The notes under the pieces were generated by a model. The model made no database searches, was not told the DNA's origin, and saw only the letters and a list, made by a program, of their open reading frames with translations. From Channallabes apus (lineage: Eukaryota; Chordata; Actinopteri; Siluriformes; Clariidae): a stretch of 64,000 bases of DNA. The DNA is taken from the NCBI GenBank assembly GCA_030522415.1, contig CM060131.1, positions 10,063,203-10,127,202 on the forward strand. Direction: 5' to 3'. The translations under genes and the position numbers were made by a program. Shown here one piece after another: positions 1 to 18,194 of the stretch. How positions within the stretch are numbered: the first letter of the stretch is position 1; the number at the start of each line of letters is the position of its first letter.

Positions 1-6194
<6,194 letters not shown>

Positions 6195-8860
6195 ATCAGC
6201 TTTAAGACCTTTAAGGCCTGCGCTCTCTTCACACCGAACTGCTGCCTCGGCCAATCTGTGAAGGATGTGTAGATGCTGCGAGGTTTCTTCTTCTTTCAAT
6301 TTTTTTTTTTTTTTTTTTTTTTTAAAGACATTTCACTTTCTTAGACTTTTGATTGTGTCCCCCCCCCCCCCCCACACACACACACACTTTAAGCATTAAT
6401 CACGGCTGGACTGGTTTCACTGGGGTTTTTTTATTCCCCCTTAATATAAACCACACATGGCCGAACTGGTTTTAAAATCAGATTTAACTTTTATTCATTT
6501 CCCGTCCCAGTACTTTTTTTTTTTTTTTTTCTCCCCTCCCTCATGTCTGCATCCTCAAGGCTGGCCCATGAACAGACACTTATTCACCCAGATTCACCCT
6601 CTCCTCTTATATACACAATGTATAAGGCTTTGACAAAAATCTTGAACCCTCGTCATTCTCGTATCTGACCTCATCTTTCCCTTCCTTTGTTCACTACAAG
6701 CCTGGCAAACCAAAAAACACTCACGAGGGCTGCTTGCATGTGTGCGCAAGGGAGATCACGAGGGTCGAACCTGTTGCTTTAGGAAGACGGATCGCCCTGC
6801 TCGGCTGTGCCAGCATCTCGAACCCTGATCGATTCAAGTGCCTTCGGTTTCATCTCTTAGCGCAGCGAATAAAACACTATTTTTAACGCTATATATATTC
6901 TTTCGAAACAATTCTGACCACACTCTTTGCTATTTACAGTTTTCATTAATCGAAATTGTCTTTTATATGAAAAATGCATTTTGTTGGTTTAATTTTTTTT
7001 TCCATCAACTCTAGCCTCAGTCTCATTTTAGACTGTTTTTTTTATTTTTATTTTTATATATATATATATTATGATGGATCAAATTCTTTTCTTATGGTTT
7101 CTTAGCTAACCTTCCAGCATGCTGCCACTGTTTAATCATCGTGGAGTAGATGATTGCAGGACCGATTCTCGCTATTACTCAGTGATCAGCGGAAACATGA
7201 TCAGGCTAGATTTCAGAGAGCTGTTTTTTGTATTTTAATATGCAGGTTTTTAATCATTATTGTTTTATTCAGTGACCGTATCGTTCGAAAGCGAGAAGCA
7301 GGTTGCCAGAGGAGCAACCTCGTCTCGATGGCTGGATGAGGATGAGGGTAGAAGTGATCGGAAGTGATTAAAGTGAAGGATTTGCCAAGTGTTAAGCTGG
7401 ATAAATTAGCACGTCTGGAGGGTTTGCGGTTTAAAGCGGAGGCGGGTAGCTGGGAACGGGTTCGGTAATCATGATTAAGAGCGATAAGGTTGTAGAGTTT
7501 TAACGGAAACAATCAGCGTACCTGACTAGAAAGGATTTTTTTTTTTTTTATTGTTATTATTATTTTGCTTTTGACGAGGCTTCCAAAGAGTTTAATGAGT
7601 TGTTCCTTTTTTTTTTTTTTTTTTAAGGAAAAAAAATGAAATATATCCTATTCTTTGTGTGTATACATGTAGCATAAGCTAATGAGAGAAATGTCCAGCT
7701 GATGGTTAGTCAGTGGATATGTGATGACTGTCACGAAATCTCCCATACTAGACACTCGATGAACAAGTTACCAAGAGCAGCCTTGATGTCAGTCGTTTAC
7801 ATTATTGCATAACGAAAAAACACTACAGACGTAGATGCTTTATATGAGATGCGTATCTTAAGATGTTTACAAGATTATTATCTAGCCCCCCCCCCTCCCC
7901 CGACTCTCTCTCACACACACACACACACACAGAGACACACTACTCAAAGATGATAATTATGTGATTTTATTTTTTTTTCTTAAAGAAGCTGTGTAAACAA
8001 ACTACAGTTGATTTGTCCTCTTTCACGAGTCAACACGGACAAGGCGTGTGCTGATAACGGCTCATGTATAGCATATTGCGATATTCAGATACACGATCAG
8101 TCACTTCCACGGCATTCCATTTCCGAGGCAGCTGCCAAAGAAGCCAACACTTTTTAGCGGGTGTGTGAGATAAAGTCTCTCGTTCGGAAATTTTAATTGA
8201 ATCATAAATAAACAGAAAAATCAGAATGTCAGATATGATGATAACGTACGAAAATATTGGCACACATTTGAATTCACGTGAACAAAGATCGAATCCGTTG
8301 AGCCGCTATGACCTGAGCAAATGGAAAATACAAAGACCTGAGTAGGTTTGTTTAGAGTAGTGTATTGTGTTTTTATTTTATTTTAACCGAAGTATGGTGT
8401 TGATGGACACTAGTTTGAACAAACAGTGTTGGAGATAGCAATGCAAAACAAAAAAGAACAAAAATCATTTTTATAAACTGTTGGTACAGTGCTGGTATTG
8501 CATGTTTAACAGAACATTGCTTAAAAATGTCACTTAAACATGATTTTATGTAGTTAGTGTGCGACTCTTAAATACGTATATAATAACTTTTTTTTTTTTT
8601 TTTTTTTTTTTGTAGCGGTAGTACTAATCACTCAAGTTAAAAGATTGGTATTTAGATATTTCTAAATGCACACAGAATGAATTTATATCCTTTTATTATG
8701 ATCTGTTTTTTTTTTTTTGTTGTTGTTTTCTTTCTTTTCTTTTTTGTTTAAATAGATTTATGTGCATGTATCTTGAACCTTATGTTCTGTTACACTCTGT
8801 CCCTTTGCATAATACTTTAAAATGGATGGGCCTGTAATAAAATATATATATACTTTGTTG
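6195..8860 (+). other. yap1: yap1 3' untranslated region
   Basis: No open frame of interest lies between the yap1 stop and position 8860. The stretch is AT-rich with many poly(T) runs (about 6300, 6518, 7608, 8590 and 8707) and short C and CA tracts (6361-6388, 7887-7930). A canonical AATAAA at 8836-8841, followed by a GT/T-rich stretch, is the most likely cleavage signal. That makes a UTR of about 2.7 kb, in keeping with the long 3'UTR of vertebrate yap1. The end point is inferred from sequence only. Confidence 0.65.
8836..8841 (+). terminator. Polyadenylation signal, probable yap1 3' end
   Basis: AATAAA hexamer in an AT-rich context, followed within 30 nt by a GT-rich element (TTTGTTGTACAG, TTGTTTGTGG). 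It is the best-placed signal after the yap1 stop codon. Confidence 0.5.
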
Positions 8861-8937
8861 TACAGATTGTTTGTGGAATAATTAATTTTTTTTACACTAA
8901 AGGAAGAAAAAGCAGAACCCTAAAAGCATTTAGACAC

Positions 8938-9290
8938 ACTGAGTGGCCAGTTTATTGGGAACACACATCACGGAGCCTGTTTTTATGCAATTTCATCTTT
9001 TTAACCAATCATATTGCAGGAGCACAACGTGCGCAATCATGCAGATACAGGTTTATTATTGGTAGTTTCATTTAGACGGTTTAAGGTGATGCAAAAACGG
9101 CTTGTTATTGAAGGAGGCCAGAGGAGAACGGCCTGAACAAGCACTTGGAACAAACGCACTGAAACCTGGGCCAGATGAGGTACAACAGGAGATCAACACA
9201 TCAGGTTTCACTCTAATCCGCCAAGAACAGGAATCTGAGGCTGCAAGCTCATCAAAGATGGACAGAGAAAGATCAGAAAAACATCATCTA
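8938..9290 (+). mobile_element. Degraded Tc1-like transposon fragment
   Basis: Begins with GAGTGGCCAGTTTATTGGG, the terminal motif of a very common fish Tc1-like family. It then keeps scattered matches to that family's transposase region (GCCAGAGGAGAACGGCC, AACAGGAATCTGAGGCTGCAA). Internal deletions have removed most of the coding region. It sits between the convergent 3' ends of yap1 and tmem123. Confidence 0.6.
9052..9057 (-). terminator. Candidate polyadenylation signal for tmem123
   Basis: AATAAA on the minus strand about 380 nt past the tmem123 stop. A second minus-strand AATAAA lies at 8950-8955. Either would put the tmem123 3' end within about 200 bp of the yap1 poly(A) signal. Confidence 0.35.
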
Positions 9291-9439
9291 CTTCTGCTTG
9301 TTGCTGTTTTGATAATGTTTGTTAAAATCCAAGATGTCTTTACTGTAAACTGTTATATAGCAAGGGCACTTTAAGATGACATTTCAGAACATAAACCAGT
9401 TTTCTTATGTCAGTCAGACACACACTGATGGTTCCACCA

Positions 9440-12400
9440 TTATATGATGGCGTCATGCTGTTCACTGAAAGATTATGGAAAAAAACAAGAGTGAATTAAT
9501 TACAGTGTTGAAAGCCTTCATGATCTCATTTCTGATTGGTCAGATCAGACCATTATCATGATAAGTCAGGAACCATTGCTAAGCTGATGTACCAGGGCTT
9601 GGTTCTTGATTGACAGGTAAAGAAATGATACTCACAGAGCTCGATAGCGCCCCTGCTGGCGAGAGCAGAATAACCTGTAGCCCAGACACATCGTCAGTGT
9701 GGTGATGAAGCTCAGCGCCATCCCACCCAGTAAACTTCCCACATGAAACTGGGAGCACGGATCTGAGCGGATTGGGTTCACGGCTGATTCAGGTAAAAGA
9801 ACGAATGATGGTTTTTATTATTTCAATTCAGTAATTTTTAAACATTTGACAAAAAAAATAACATACTCCATTGGTTCATTCAGAATGAATTAATCTGTAA
9901 TACTGTACATGTTCATACTTTTCAGTACCTTTCAGTACTCCAATTTTTGTGTAAAAATTTTTTAATGGTCTGAAAGTAATACAGTGGAACCTCTGATTAC
10001 GAGTAACACGGTTTGCGAGTGTTCCGCAAGACGAGCAAAGATTTTTAATACATTTTGACTTGGAAAACGAGCATTGTCTTGGTTTACGAGTACCGAGTGT
10101 CTTGGTTTTTCTCTCTCTTGCGCTGCGGAACTGTAGGTAATCGTCTCCCCTGCTGGGTCTTAGTGCTTGCAGAGTTTCTGTGTAAGTCAGAGTGTGTGCG
10201 TGTGTGTGAAGCGTGGGTGGAAGGGGGTTTTAAAGGAGAGAGTGAGTGAGTGTGTGTGTGCGCGCGCATAATTTGACACTGTGCTCCTTCACTCACACCA
10301 ACACACACACACACTCTGCCTTACACAGAAACAGCGCTCTATTGCGATTCTTTTCAAAGGTAAAGTGCCGGTTCATTTGTTCTTTTTTTTTTTTTACTTT
10401 ACAGCAGTGATTCCGTTAGTATGCGCTCACGCGAGTGTGACTAGCGATGTTCCTTGCAAATTTTTCCGATAAAACAGTCTCTCCATTAATGTGTGTGTGT
10501 GCACAGTGCCTGCGTGCACAAACGTAAACACATGTGTCGGGATTTATTTTAACTTTTTTTTAAAGGTAAAGTGCAGGTTATTTGTTTTATTTTTAATTTA
10601 GATTTTGTATTAATTATTTTTATGTATTAATTTTTTGGGGCTGTAGAACGAATTATTTGAGTTTCCAGTATTTCTTATGGGAAAATTAAATTTGGTTTAT
10701 GAGTGTTTTGGAATACGAGCCCGCTTCCGGAACGAATTATGCTCGTAATCCGAGGTTACACTGTATTCTAATATTCTGAGATACTCAATTTTGGGTTTTC
10801 ATCAGCTGTATATATATATGTACACTACCGTTCAAAAGTTTTTGATCACTTTCTAACTCCATGATTGTTCCTGATTTTGATTTCTTTCTACATTGTAAAG
10901 GAATGCTGAAGGCGTCCAAAAACTGCATGAATCTCCTTTGAACAGTTGATATTGAGATGTTTCTGCTACTTCTGCTCAGTAAAGACTTCATAACGCCTCT
11001 AATCTGAGGTGCTGTTAATTGGTAATTTTTCAGGCTGATAACTCTAAATGAACTTCTTGTCTGCAGCAGAGGTAGGTTTTGGTCTCGTCCTCCTGGGACG
11101 GCCTTCATGAGAGCCAGTTTCATTATGGTGCTTGACGGATTTTGCAAATTCACTTGACAATACTGTTCTTGCAAGAACTATTACAGAAAGGCCGACCTCT
11201 GTGTCTTACAATAACAACTAACTGTTGTTCTTGTTGTTGTTGCGTAATTACCTAATTCTATATGTGTTATTTTATAGTTTTGAAATCCACAGTATTGTTG
11301 TAGAATGTTGAAAATAAATCACTAAACAAAAACAAAGAAATTTAGAAGTGACCCCAAACTTTTTAAACGGTAATGTATATGTATATACTGTAAATATATA
11401 TATATATATATATAGAGTTTCACTTTTTTAATTGAATTACTAAAATAAATAAACCTTTGATGATATTCTAATGAACTGAGATGCATCTGTAAGTTTGTGT
11501 AAGTTTTGGCTTGATATAAAAATAAAAAAATTACATATAGTTACATAAAATAAACGTAAACAAAACCTATAATCTGAATTTCTGTCTAGTTTGTACCGTT
11601 ACAGAAAACTATAAGGGGCGTTCGAGGCAAACCGGGACTTGTCGTCTCATGAGCAGAAAAATAAAAGCATACTGATTGACATTTACAGAACATCAAACTC
11701 ATATGATGATGAGACTCTTAGCCACAGGAAATCATTTAAATGCAAATATTTTAAAGAAGCCTGTGTGTCCATGAATGATGATCCCAGTCAAGGTGGCTTG
11801 GAGCCCACAGTTGTCATTCCTGTGAATATTTAGCTAGTGGAACGCCTTGAAGGATAACTTGTCACCAACTTGCGGAATAGACACATCTGTCTGTGAGACC
11901 TGTATACACATTCACTCCCGAACAGCAACAACATTTGCTATAGAGTCCTGACCTCGCTCCAAGCCATGTGCACAAGTTTGGGCCATTAAAGGAGTTCCTG
12001 GGAGGCTAGGATTTCAGACTTGAAGCCAGCAATCTGATCATGGTTCCGGCATCCTGAGAAAACTTTATACCTTGATGGTATCCAAGCACAAGTGCAATGC
12101 AGGGATAGGTGCTTTAGTGTAGCAGGGGATTATATAGAGAAATAAAGTTACTCTTATATAATTCATTGTATCTTGTATACTCTCATCAATATAGTTATTC
12201 TGTGCAATTAAAAGTCCCGATTTGACTCGAACGCCCCTTATAATGAAAATTTTTTGACCAATCAGACTTCAGAATCTAACAGCGCTGTGTTGTATACGTG
12301 AATAATACCTGATGCAGGATGTGGACTGTTCTGGCCCCTTGGTGCTGTAAATGGAGCTTTTAACCATGGTGTAGTGTGTGTGATGGACTCGAGGCTTGAT

Positions 12401-12736
12401 GAGTTTATAGCTTTGGGAGTCACTTCTTTTTCCCAAGCAGTAACATATACCTCAGTTGCTGTCATATATTTCTTCCTTCCATTTCTTGAATTTTGAGACA
12501 TGGTTAAATCTAAAAAAAAAAATAATAATAAAAAAATTAAATGTAAAATATATTACTGTACGTACAATGATTATGAAACAGATTAAAAATCATATGCAGG
12601 TGAGAAAGGAGTGGCTTATTAGTACGATTATCACAAAATGTTTGTGTAAACAAGCTCAGAATAGGAAGGAAACAAACTTACCCCTGATTTGAAAGAAAAT
12701 GAGATAGAAAATCACAAAACATCTGCTGGCTTTCAT
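9440..12736 (-). CDS. tmem123: tmem123 / porimin-like small sialomucin-type membrane protein
   Basis: Four exons on the minus strand: 12736-12682 (start ATG 12736-12734), 12509-12309, 9783-9636 and 9464-9440 (stop TAA). All junctions are GT/AG and the frame is continuous: 429 nt, 142 aa. Exon 1 is a signal peptide (MKASRCFVIFYLIFFQIR). Exon 2 is a Ser/Thr/Pro-rich ectodomain (residues 19-85). Exon 3 carries a transmembrane helix (about residues 100-125, GSLLGGMALSFITTLTMCLG), then a basic YRLFCSRQQGRYRAL tail. The 25-nt last exon supplies EQHDAII. A single GG-containing helix followed by RYR and a C-terminal HDAII is the signature of porimin/TMEM123 and is related to CD164. Porimin was described as an oncosis receptor; its function in fish is unknown. 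Position next to yap1 matches the human 11q22 neighbourhood. An in-frame Met 34 codons upstream (12838) exists, but only the chosen start puts a signal peptide at the N-terminus. Confidence 0.8.
9982..10763. mobile_element. Non-autonomous Tc1/mariner element (CAGTGGAACCTC family)
   Basis: Terminal inverted repeats CAGTGGAACCTCTGATTACG on the left and the complement of CGTAATCCGAGGTTACACTG on the right. It is flanked by TA on both sides (9980-9981, 10764-10765), the Tc1/mariner target duplication. The two arms also share matching subterminal sequence (CGGTTTGCGAGTGTTCC and GAGTGTTTTGGAATACGAG). The interior is GT/CA-rich with no transposase. It lies in tmem123 intron 2. Confidence 0.8.
10823..11375 (-). 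mobile_element. Tc1-like element with transposase relic
   Basis: Inverted ends CACTACCGTTCAAAAGTTTT / CATTACCGTTTAAAAAGTTT with TA on each side. Minus-strand translation keeps a piece of Tc1 transposase DNA-binding region (SLKNYQLTAPQIRGVMKS, ISTVQRR). Related copies in this window are at 20630-21385, 40090-40444 and 56754-57183. In tmem123 intron 2. Confidence 0.75.
11612..12242 (+). mobile_element. Mariner-like element relic
   Basis: Inverted ends AAGGGGCGTTCGAGGCAAAC / AAGGGGCGTTCGAGTCAAAT, both inside a TATA context. The interior near 11930-12140 resembles the mariner transposase C-terminus, with remnants like RVLTSL, FLGG-like and DGIQAQVQ, then GDYIEK near 12125-12145. The frame is broken by stops. 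Third insertion in tmem123 intron 2, leaving little ancestral intron. Confidence 0.7.
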
Positions 12737-12949
12737 TCCTGCTACAGAAGGAGTTCTGCACAAGTTCGGGATGAGTCTAAAGTCACGAGTGAAAATGTTA
12801 TTTATCTTAAAAATAAAGTAAACCCAGGCAGAAAGCAACAGCGCATACTAACCTGACCAGTGTGTGTAAGCAGTGTGTGCCACGTAAAGAGCACTAACAC
12901 CCTACTGAGTACAGACGACTTGTGTGTTTCACATGTTCCTTTTTTCTAA

Positions 12950-13890
12950 TGGCGGGAAAAACATTACTTAACCCTTTATAGCCCCACAGAACAAAAAAAT
13001 GTATGTCGACTTGAAATAAAATCAAATTCCTATCATTTAATTTCACTTTTATATCTTTTTAATTTAAGGGATTTGGGAGGAGGTTTTTTCTCTCTATTTT
13101 TTTTTTTTATGAAATACAGTAGATGCTTTCATACAAAATAAAAAGGAAACCTATTTTAACCCCTTTTAGGCACACAATGAAATACTTGTACAAAAATAGT
13201 TTTAGATTAATTATCAGTGTACAAATTAAACTAACAGTATTTGAGTCACACATACTGTATATACAATAATTAGCCTATATGGGTTTCTAAAATATCGATA
13301 ATTCTTTTATAACCAGTACAAAGCAACAAGTCATCCTGATAACTTGATACATAATATAATATACATAATTTGATAATATAATATTATCAAAGTAAAATCA
13401 ACATGAATAGCATAACATTCCTTTTTTTTAGTGATCACTAGAGATGTGAATCACCAGGGATCACCTGATACGATAATATCACGATGCCATGTTGATTTAT
13501 ATTCTGATTCTTAAAGTATCATAATTTTATAAACATCCTGATTTGATATTTTTTCAAAAAAGTGACTTTTTAGTTTCATACCAGGAAAGTTTCATACCTT
13601 AGCTTTATTCACCACGTTCACAAATGAACTGACTGACAGCTAGCGCTGATCTACTGCCAAGTCATTTGACTTCATGGGCCTACTGGACTACCTTGCACAT
13701 AAATACTGTAAAGTACATTTTTATATGTTTTATATTATAGAAAAATGCATGCTTTTTCAAATCTTTTATCTTTCTGCTGAACATGAAGTAGCGCTTGTGA
13801 TATCAGTGTCTGAAAGACACTGTAGATAAAATCTTTCATCTGAGAAATATTACCAAGATCAAAAATATAATGCCACTATGTGGTGCATAA
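12950..13890. other. Intergenic sequence, little recognisable
   Basis: AT-rich, no gene. A stretch at about 13440-13520 (GATGTGAATCACCAGGGATC) has a faint relative near 48925-48990, so it may be an old dispersed repeat. Nothing else is recognised. Confidence 0.4.
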
Positions 13891-13895
13891 AAACC

Positions 13896-14470
13896 GGTTC
13901 ATTGCTAGGCTGGACTACTGTAACGCCTTACTGTCTAGATGTCTAGGTCCCTATCTTATTTACACTGCATCGTTTCCCAGTGAAAGTTTGCATTGATTTT
14001 AAAATACTGTACCACTTTTGACCTATAAAGCACTAAATGGTCTTATGCCACAGTACCTGAGTGAACAGCTTGTTTTATGATCTGCAATGCCGACTTTGAT
14101 CAAGGGGTGCAGGCTATTTGTCCGTACCTTGTATTATGAAAACTACAACATGGGCCAGAGCTTTTTCGTAAAAAGCACAAAAAGTTATGGAATAACCTTC
14201 CAGTTAGAGTACGGATTCAGACCCAGTCTCAGTGTTTAAGTCTAGGTGGAAAACTTATTTAGTCAAGACTTTTATGAATCGATTTGTTTTAGGTACAAGA
14301 TACTTATCTAGGGGATTCGTGGACTAGTATGTTTGGATGCTGGCTTCCCCCACTCTTGTTGATCACTCAAGTTTGTTTACAGTGAAGTGACTGGTCTGTG
14401 TTTTCTTTCTGGCTCTCTGTTTTTGATGTCAAAAGTAGTCCTGTTGGGATCCCTGGTTGCACTCTGTACT
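13896..14470 (+). mobile_element. L2-type LINE 3' fragment, heavily decayed
   Basis: Conserved landmarks of the C-terminus of fish L2-type reverse transcriptase ORFs are readable: CTGGACTACTGTAACGCC (LDYCNA) at about 13911, TATAAAGCACTAAATGGTCT (YKALNGL) at about 14023, and a KLWNNLP-like stretch at about 14187. Many stops and indels. Compare the much better copy at 62381-64000. Confidence 0.65.
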
Positions 14471-14570
14471 AAATATATACGCTCACCTTGTACATTATGT
14501 GACTGTTAGCATACGTACCTGGTTGGAGTTGTAGAAATTTATTTGGGATTTCAATTTTATATCATTTAGC

Positions 14571-14830
14571 ATTCATTCATTCATTCATTTTCTATACCGC
14601 TTAATCCTGTGTTCAGGGTCGCGGGGGACCTGGAGCCTATCCCAGGAGACTTCGGGCACTAGGCGGGGTACACCCTGGACAGGGTGCCAATCCATCGCAG
14701 AATATTAAATCACACATCACAATTACAGGTGAGGTGGGACTGAGGCTGATCGGGATACCAGGATGGGGGGGGGGGGGGACCCTCCAAAGACGGGCAGAAC
14801 ATGCAAACTCCATGCACACAGACCCGAGGA
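14571..14830 (-). mobile_element. tRNA-derived SINE-like repeat, copy 1
   Basis: On the minus strand, this matches the 3' two thirds of the well-preserved copy at 15780-16137: ATTCATTCATTTTCTATACCGCTTAATCCTG-type end, CTGGAGCCTATCCCAGGAGA, ACACCCTGGACAGGGTGCC, and the ATGCAAACTCCATGCACACA segment. The tRNA-like head is truncated. Confidence 0.75.
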
Positions 14831-14869
14831 AAGGATCAAAGCCAGAACCTTTGTTTGAGCCCAAAATGC

Positions 14870-15768
14870 CATGTTCATGTTGATTAGTAGACTTAGTTAT
14901 ATACTCCAGTAATTCATAAAGCATATAAAGCACACCACAGGCCAATATGAGGAAAATCAGACACCAAATACACTGTGGTAAAAGTTTATAAGAAAGATTG
15001 GAGTGGCATGAAGTGATCTGATGGAATGTCACAGAGAATCTGTTCAAAAGAGAAATTTACAAAACTCTCTTCATAAAGAAAAAAGAAAACTTTAAATTTG
15101 AGAATACCCAGGAAACCAACTCATGTATGAATAATTAATGAAGAAAGATGTGACATGAAGGGAAAAGATGATAAGAGAGGAAATTGGGAGATGTCACTCA
15201 ACCTGGCCGAACAAATCATAAAATATATAATGAATATCTAACGGAAAAATTGGATAAGACAAAGAAACGAGGAGAAACACAGTGGTTGTTTTAGGTATAA
15301 TAAAACCATGCTGGAAAAAGGAATGGGGGCTTTTTCTTCACTGCTTTTTTTGGCTTTGGGACTTCCTGGGGCATCTGTCTGTTGGACCAGCTGGTTCAGA
15401 GTTCTGTGTCTAAGTCTGTCTTCAATAAACTTGATTTGCTTTTTCTCTAATCAAAGTTTGCTCAGTGATTTTGCTTGAAAGTTTTTGGAGTTCTCGTCAC
15501 ATGGAAGCCTCTGACATTCTGCTGAGGCTGGCCCTGCCGGTCTGCATATGGTGACTGAGGACAGTTCCATCTGACGAACATGAAGATGGTCCTGAACTCT
15601 GCTGATGCTGGCAGTTTTTCTGTGATGGCCAGTGACTACGATCACTTAGTAGGCTTGGACAGAAATTAACTGAATCACCAACAATAAAAGTGGACTTTGT
15701 ATTAACTTTTAACACCTTTCGTATTATACTGAACTTTCAACCTTATAGCACACAATTATACCAGGGAC
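14870..15768. other. Intergenic, possible degraded element with AATAAA
   Basis: No gene recognised. The segment 15330-15690 contains CTTCAATAAACTTGATTTGC at about 15420 and then a GC-richer patch (15510-15630). It may be the end of an old retroelement, but I cannot assign a family. Confidence 0.3.
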
Positions 15769-15779
15769 TGTTTATCGTC

Positions 15780-16137
15780 AGGCGGCACGGTGGTGTAGTG
15801 GTTAGCACTGTCGCCTTGCACCTCCAGGGTCTGGGTTCGATTCCCCGGCCAGGCTCGATTCCCGTCTCTGTGTGCATGGAGTTTGCATGTTCTCCCCGTG
15901 CTTGGTGGGTTTCCTCCGGGTACTCTGGTTTCCTCCTACAGTCCAAAGACATGCAGATTAGGCTAATTGGCGTTCCTAAATTGCCCGTAGTGTGTGATTG
16001 TGTATGTGTGTATGCCCTGCGATGGATTGGCACCCTGTCCAGGGTGTACCCCGCCTAGTGCCTGAAGTCTCCTGGGATAGGCTCCAGGTCCCCCGCGACC
16101 CTGAACACAGGATTAAGCGGTATAGAAAATGAATGAA
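15780..16137 (+). mobile_element. tRNA-derived SINE-like repeat, near full-length copy
   Basis: Starts GGCGGCACGGTGGTGTAGTG, followed by an A-box-like GTAGTGGTTAGCACTGTCGCC and a B-box GGTTCGATTCC, so the head is tRNA-like. The body contains GTTTGCATGTTCTCCCCGTG, ACATGCAGATTAGGCTAATT and ATTGGCACCCTGTCCAGGGT. It ends in a GAATGAATG tail. Flanks match as an imperfect 11-bp direct repeat: TGTTTATCGTC (15769-15779) and TGTTTATGGTC (16138-16148), supporting retroposition. Nine other copies or fragments lie in this window. Confidence 0.8.
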
Positions 16138-16149
16138 TGTTTATGGTCT

Positions 16150-17535
16150 ATACAAATAAAATGAAATTGATATTTGGGGTGCCAGAAGACAGTGAACCAC
16201 ACCATGCTGTTTTTTTTTCTTTTTCATTATGTGGAATTTATTTCTGCTTTCAAAAAGAAGTGAAATGCATGCATAAATGAATTTAGGTCAGGGGATTTGA
16301 CTGTAGTAACCGTCTGCACTGCAAAGTGCCGGGTTCTTGGGAACCCGGACACTTATTGCATTATGAACAATGATTCAAAAACAGAATTGCAGTAAAATAT
16401 CAACAATATCTGGGGGGAAACAGTTGCAGAACCAAACCCACCTGACATTTCATGCAATACATGTGACTCTTATGGAAGTGTGCTTACACTACAACTTGTC
16501 ATTATTATTAATATTGCTGCTTAACTACTTTAGGGCCACAATTGTTCATTGTTACTGTATGACTGCTTACTTTATTACAGTGGTTCATGCAACATTTCAA
16601 ACACTGTTTTTATCTGTGATGGGACAGAAGACTGCAGCTATATGTACTGTATATAGACATAGACAGCAAGCTTTAAATTCAGCAGCAATAAACTAGATTG
16701 TGAATCAGATTGGGTTATCCGAGCACAAACTGAGATTTATTTCTAAAGGGTCTGATTTTTATTTTATATCTTCACATATGCACAGAAAGCAGTTGAAGCA
16801 TTGTGCCGCTGCCCTGAGACTACATAGAATGATAAAGATCAAAGATGTAAGTCTACAAGTGCATTAAGATTCATGACAGTTACAACTTTTATACAATCTG
16901 TTCTTGTTATTTATTCTAGCAGAAGCTATGATCACATACAAAACATTTATATATCAGTAATCACAATAAATAAAAGAATTACATATCAACAGATCAGAGT
17001 GAACTTCGCATGACAGGGCAGGAATTTCATCACAGTTGTTATTTTCTGCTTCACTAAACTTTAAACTACAATGTTTAGTGAGTGTGCTAGTGCAAGACAA
17101 AAAAGCAAATTTGGCTTAAAAAAATACAGGATATGAGTTGAGAATTGTCGTAAGTAAATAAAAGCCTTTTATATTCCTCACATTCTTGGGATTCAAACAT
17201 CTTCAAAAGGTTAGGTTGCTCAAATGACTTCTTGTGCGTCTCTGCATTGTGGCCATGTTACTAATCGACCCATTATTATTCAGCAAACCATGTTTAGTTG
17301 TACTTATTCTGTAGTATAGACTGCAATATCACAAGGTGGACCAGAAGAAAAACGCCTTATTATAGCAAATTTATTGTTACGATTAAGACTAGCCAAAAAG
17401 TTCCCATAGATACGAGATTGTGTGTGTAATGCCATGTGATGAACTGGCATCCTATCAAGGATGTATATTCATACAACACCAAGTGATTACTGTCTAGAGC
17501 ACAGAGCGCATCATGTTATTTATATAAACAACCAA
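16150..17535. other. Intergenic, no feature seen
   Basis: AT-rich sequence without convincing open frames, inverted ends or family matches. Confidence 0.4.
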
Positions 17536-17538
17536 CCA

Positions 17539-18110
17539 GGGGGGTATTCTTCGTACGTCGCTTGAAACATCCGGGATGAATTGACACATCTAAGATGAGA
17601 TCATCGTGCTAATTAAGACCTGGCTAAGTCGGTTCTTCGAGCACACCTGTTGTTGATGATTAGTATGGCGGGATTGAGTTGTCTAGGATTATTGCGCGTT
17701 CGTGCGTTGGTTTAAAAGGCGATATGCATCGACAGTAGAAACACTGATCACAAGCCCTTTGATTGGTTGACGAAATGACAAAAAGAACAAGCTAATTTTT
17801 TTTTGTAACACCTGCGCTGAAATGCCCCCCCCCCCACGTGTTATGCGCTGAAATGCTTCCCTGCCATGGATCCCCCCCTCTCACCACACACACATAATCA
17901 CTATCAAATATTATATTAGAACATAATATGCACATATGTTTTACAAATTACATGAGACAATAAAATAAGAAATATGAAAAAATATGTTGTATATGGAAAA
18001 ATTGAAATATGAATATTTTTTTAAAAAACATGTATACTTTTATATTGTTTACTTTATAATAAAATTAGTTTTGTCCAATTTTTCATTATAAAAAAATTAT
18101 TTTTATTATA

Positions 18111-18194
<84 letters not shown>

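Noticed and set aside
14637..15047. 136-codon minus-strand frame with a hydrophobic middle, as a membrane protein
   Set aside because: Its C-terminal half is SINE-like repeat including a poly(G) run; no splice or family support.
15780..15860. tRNA gene call from A/B boxes in the SINE-like copies
   Set aside because: The heads cannot complete a cloverleaf or anticodon stem and are part of longer repeated units. The same applies at 41640-41686 and 43505-43570.
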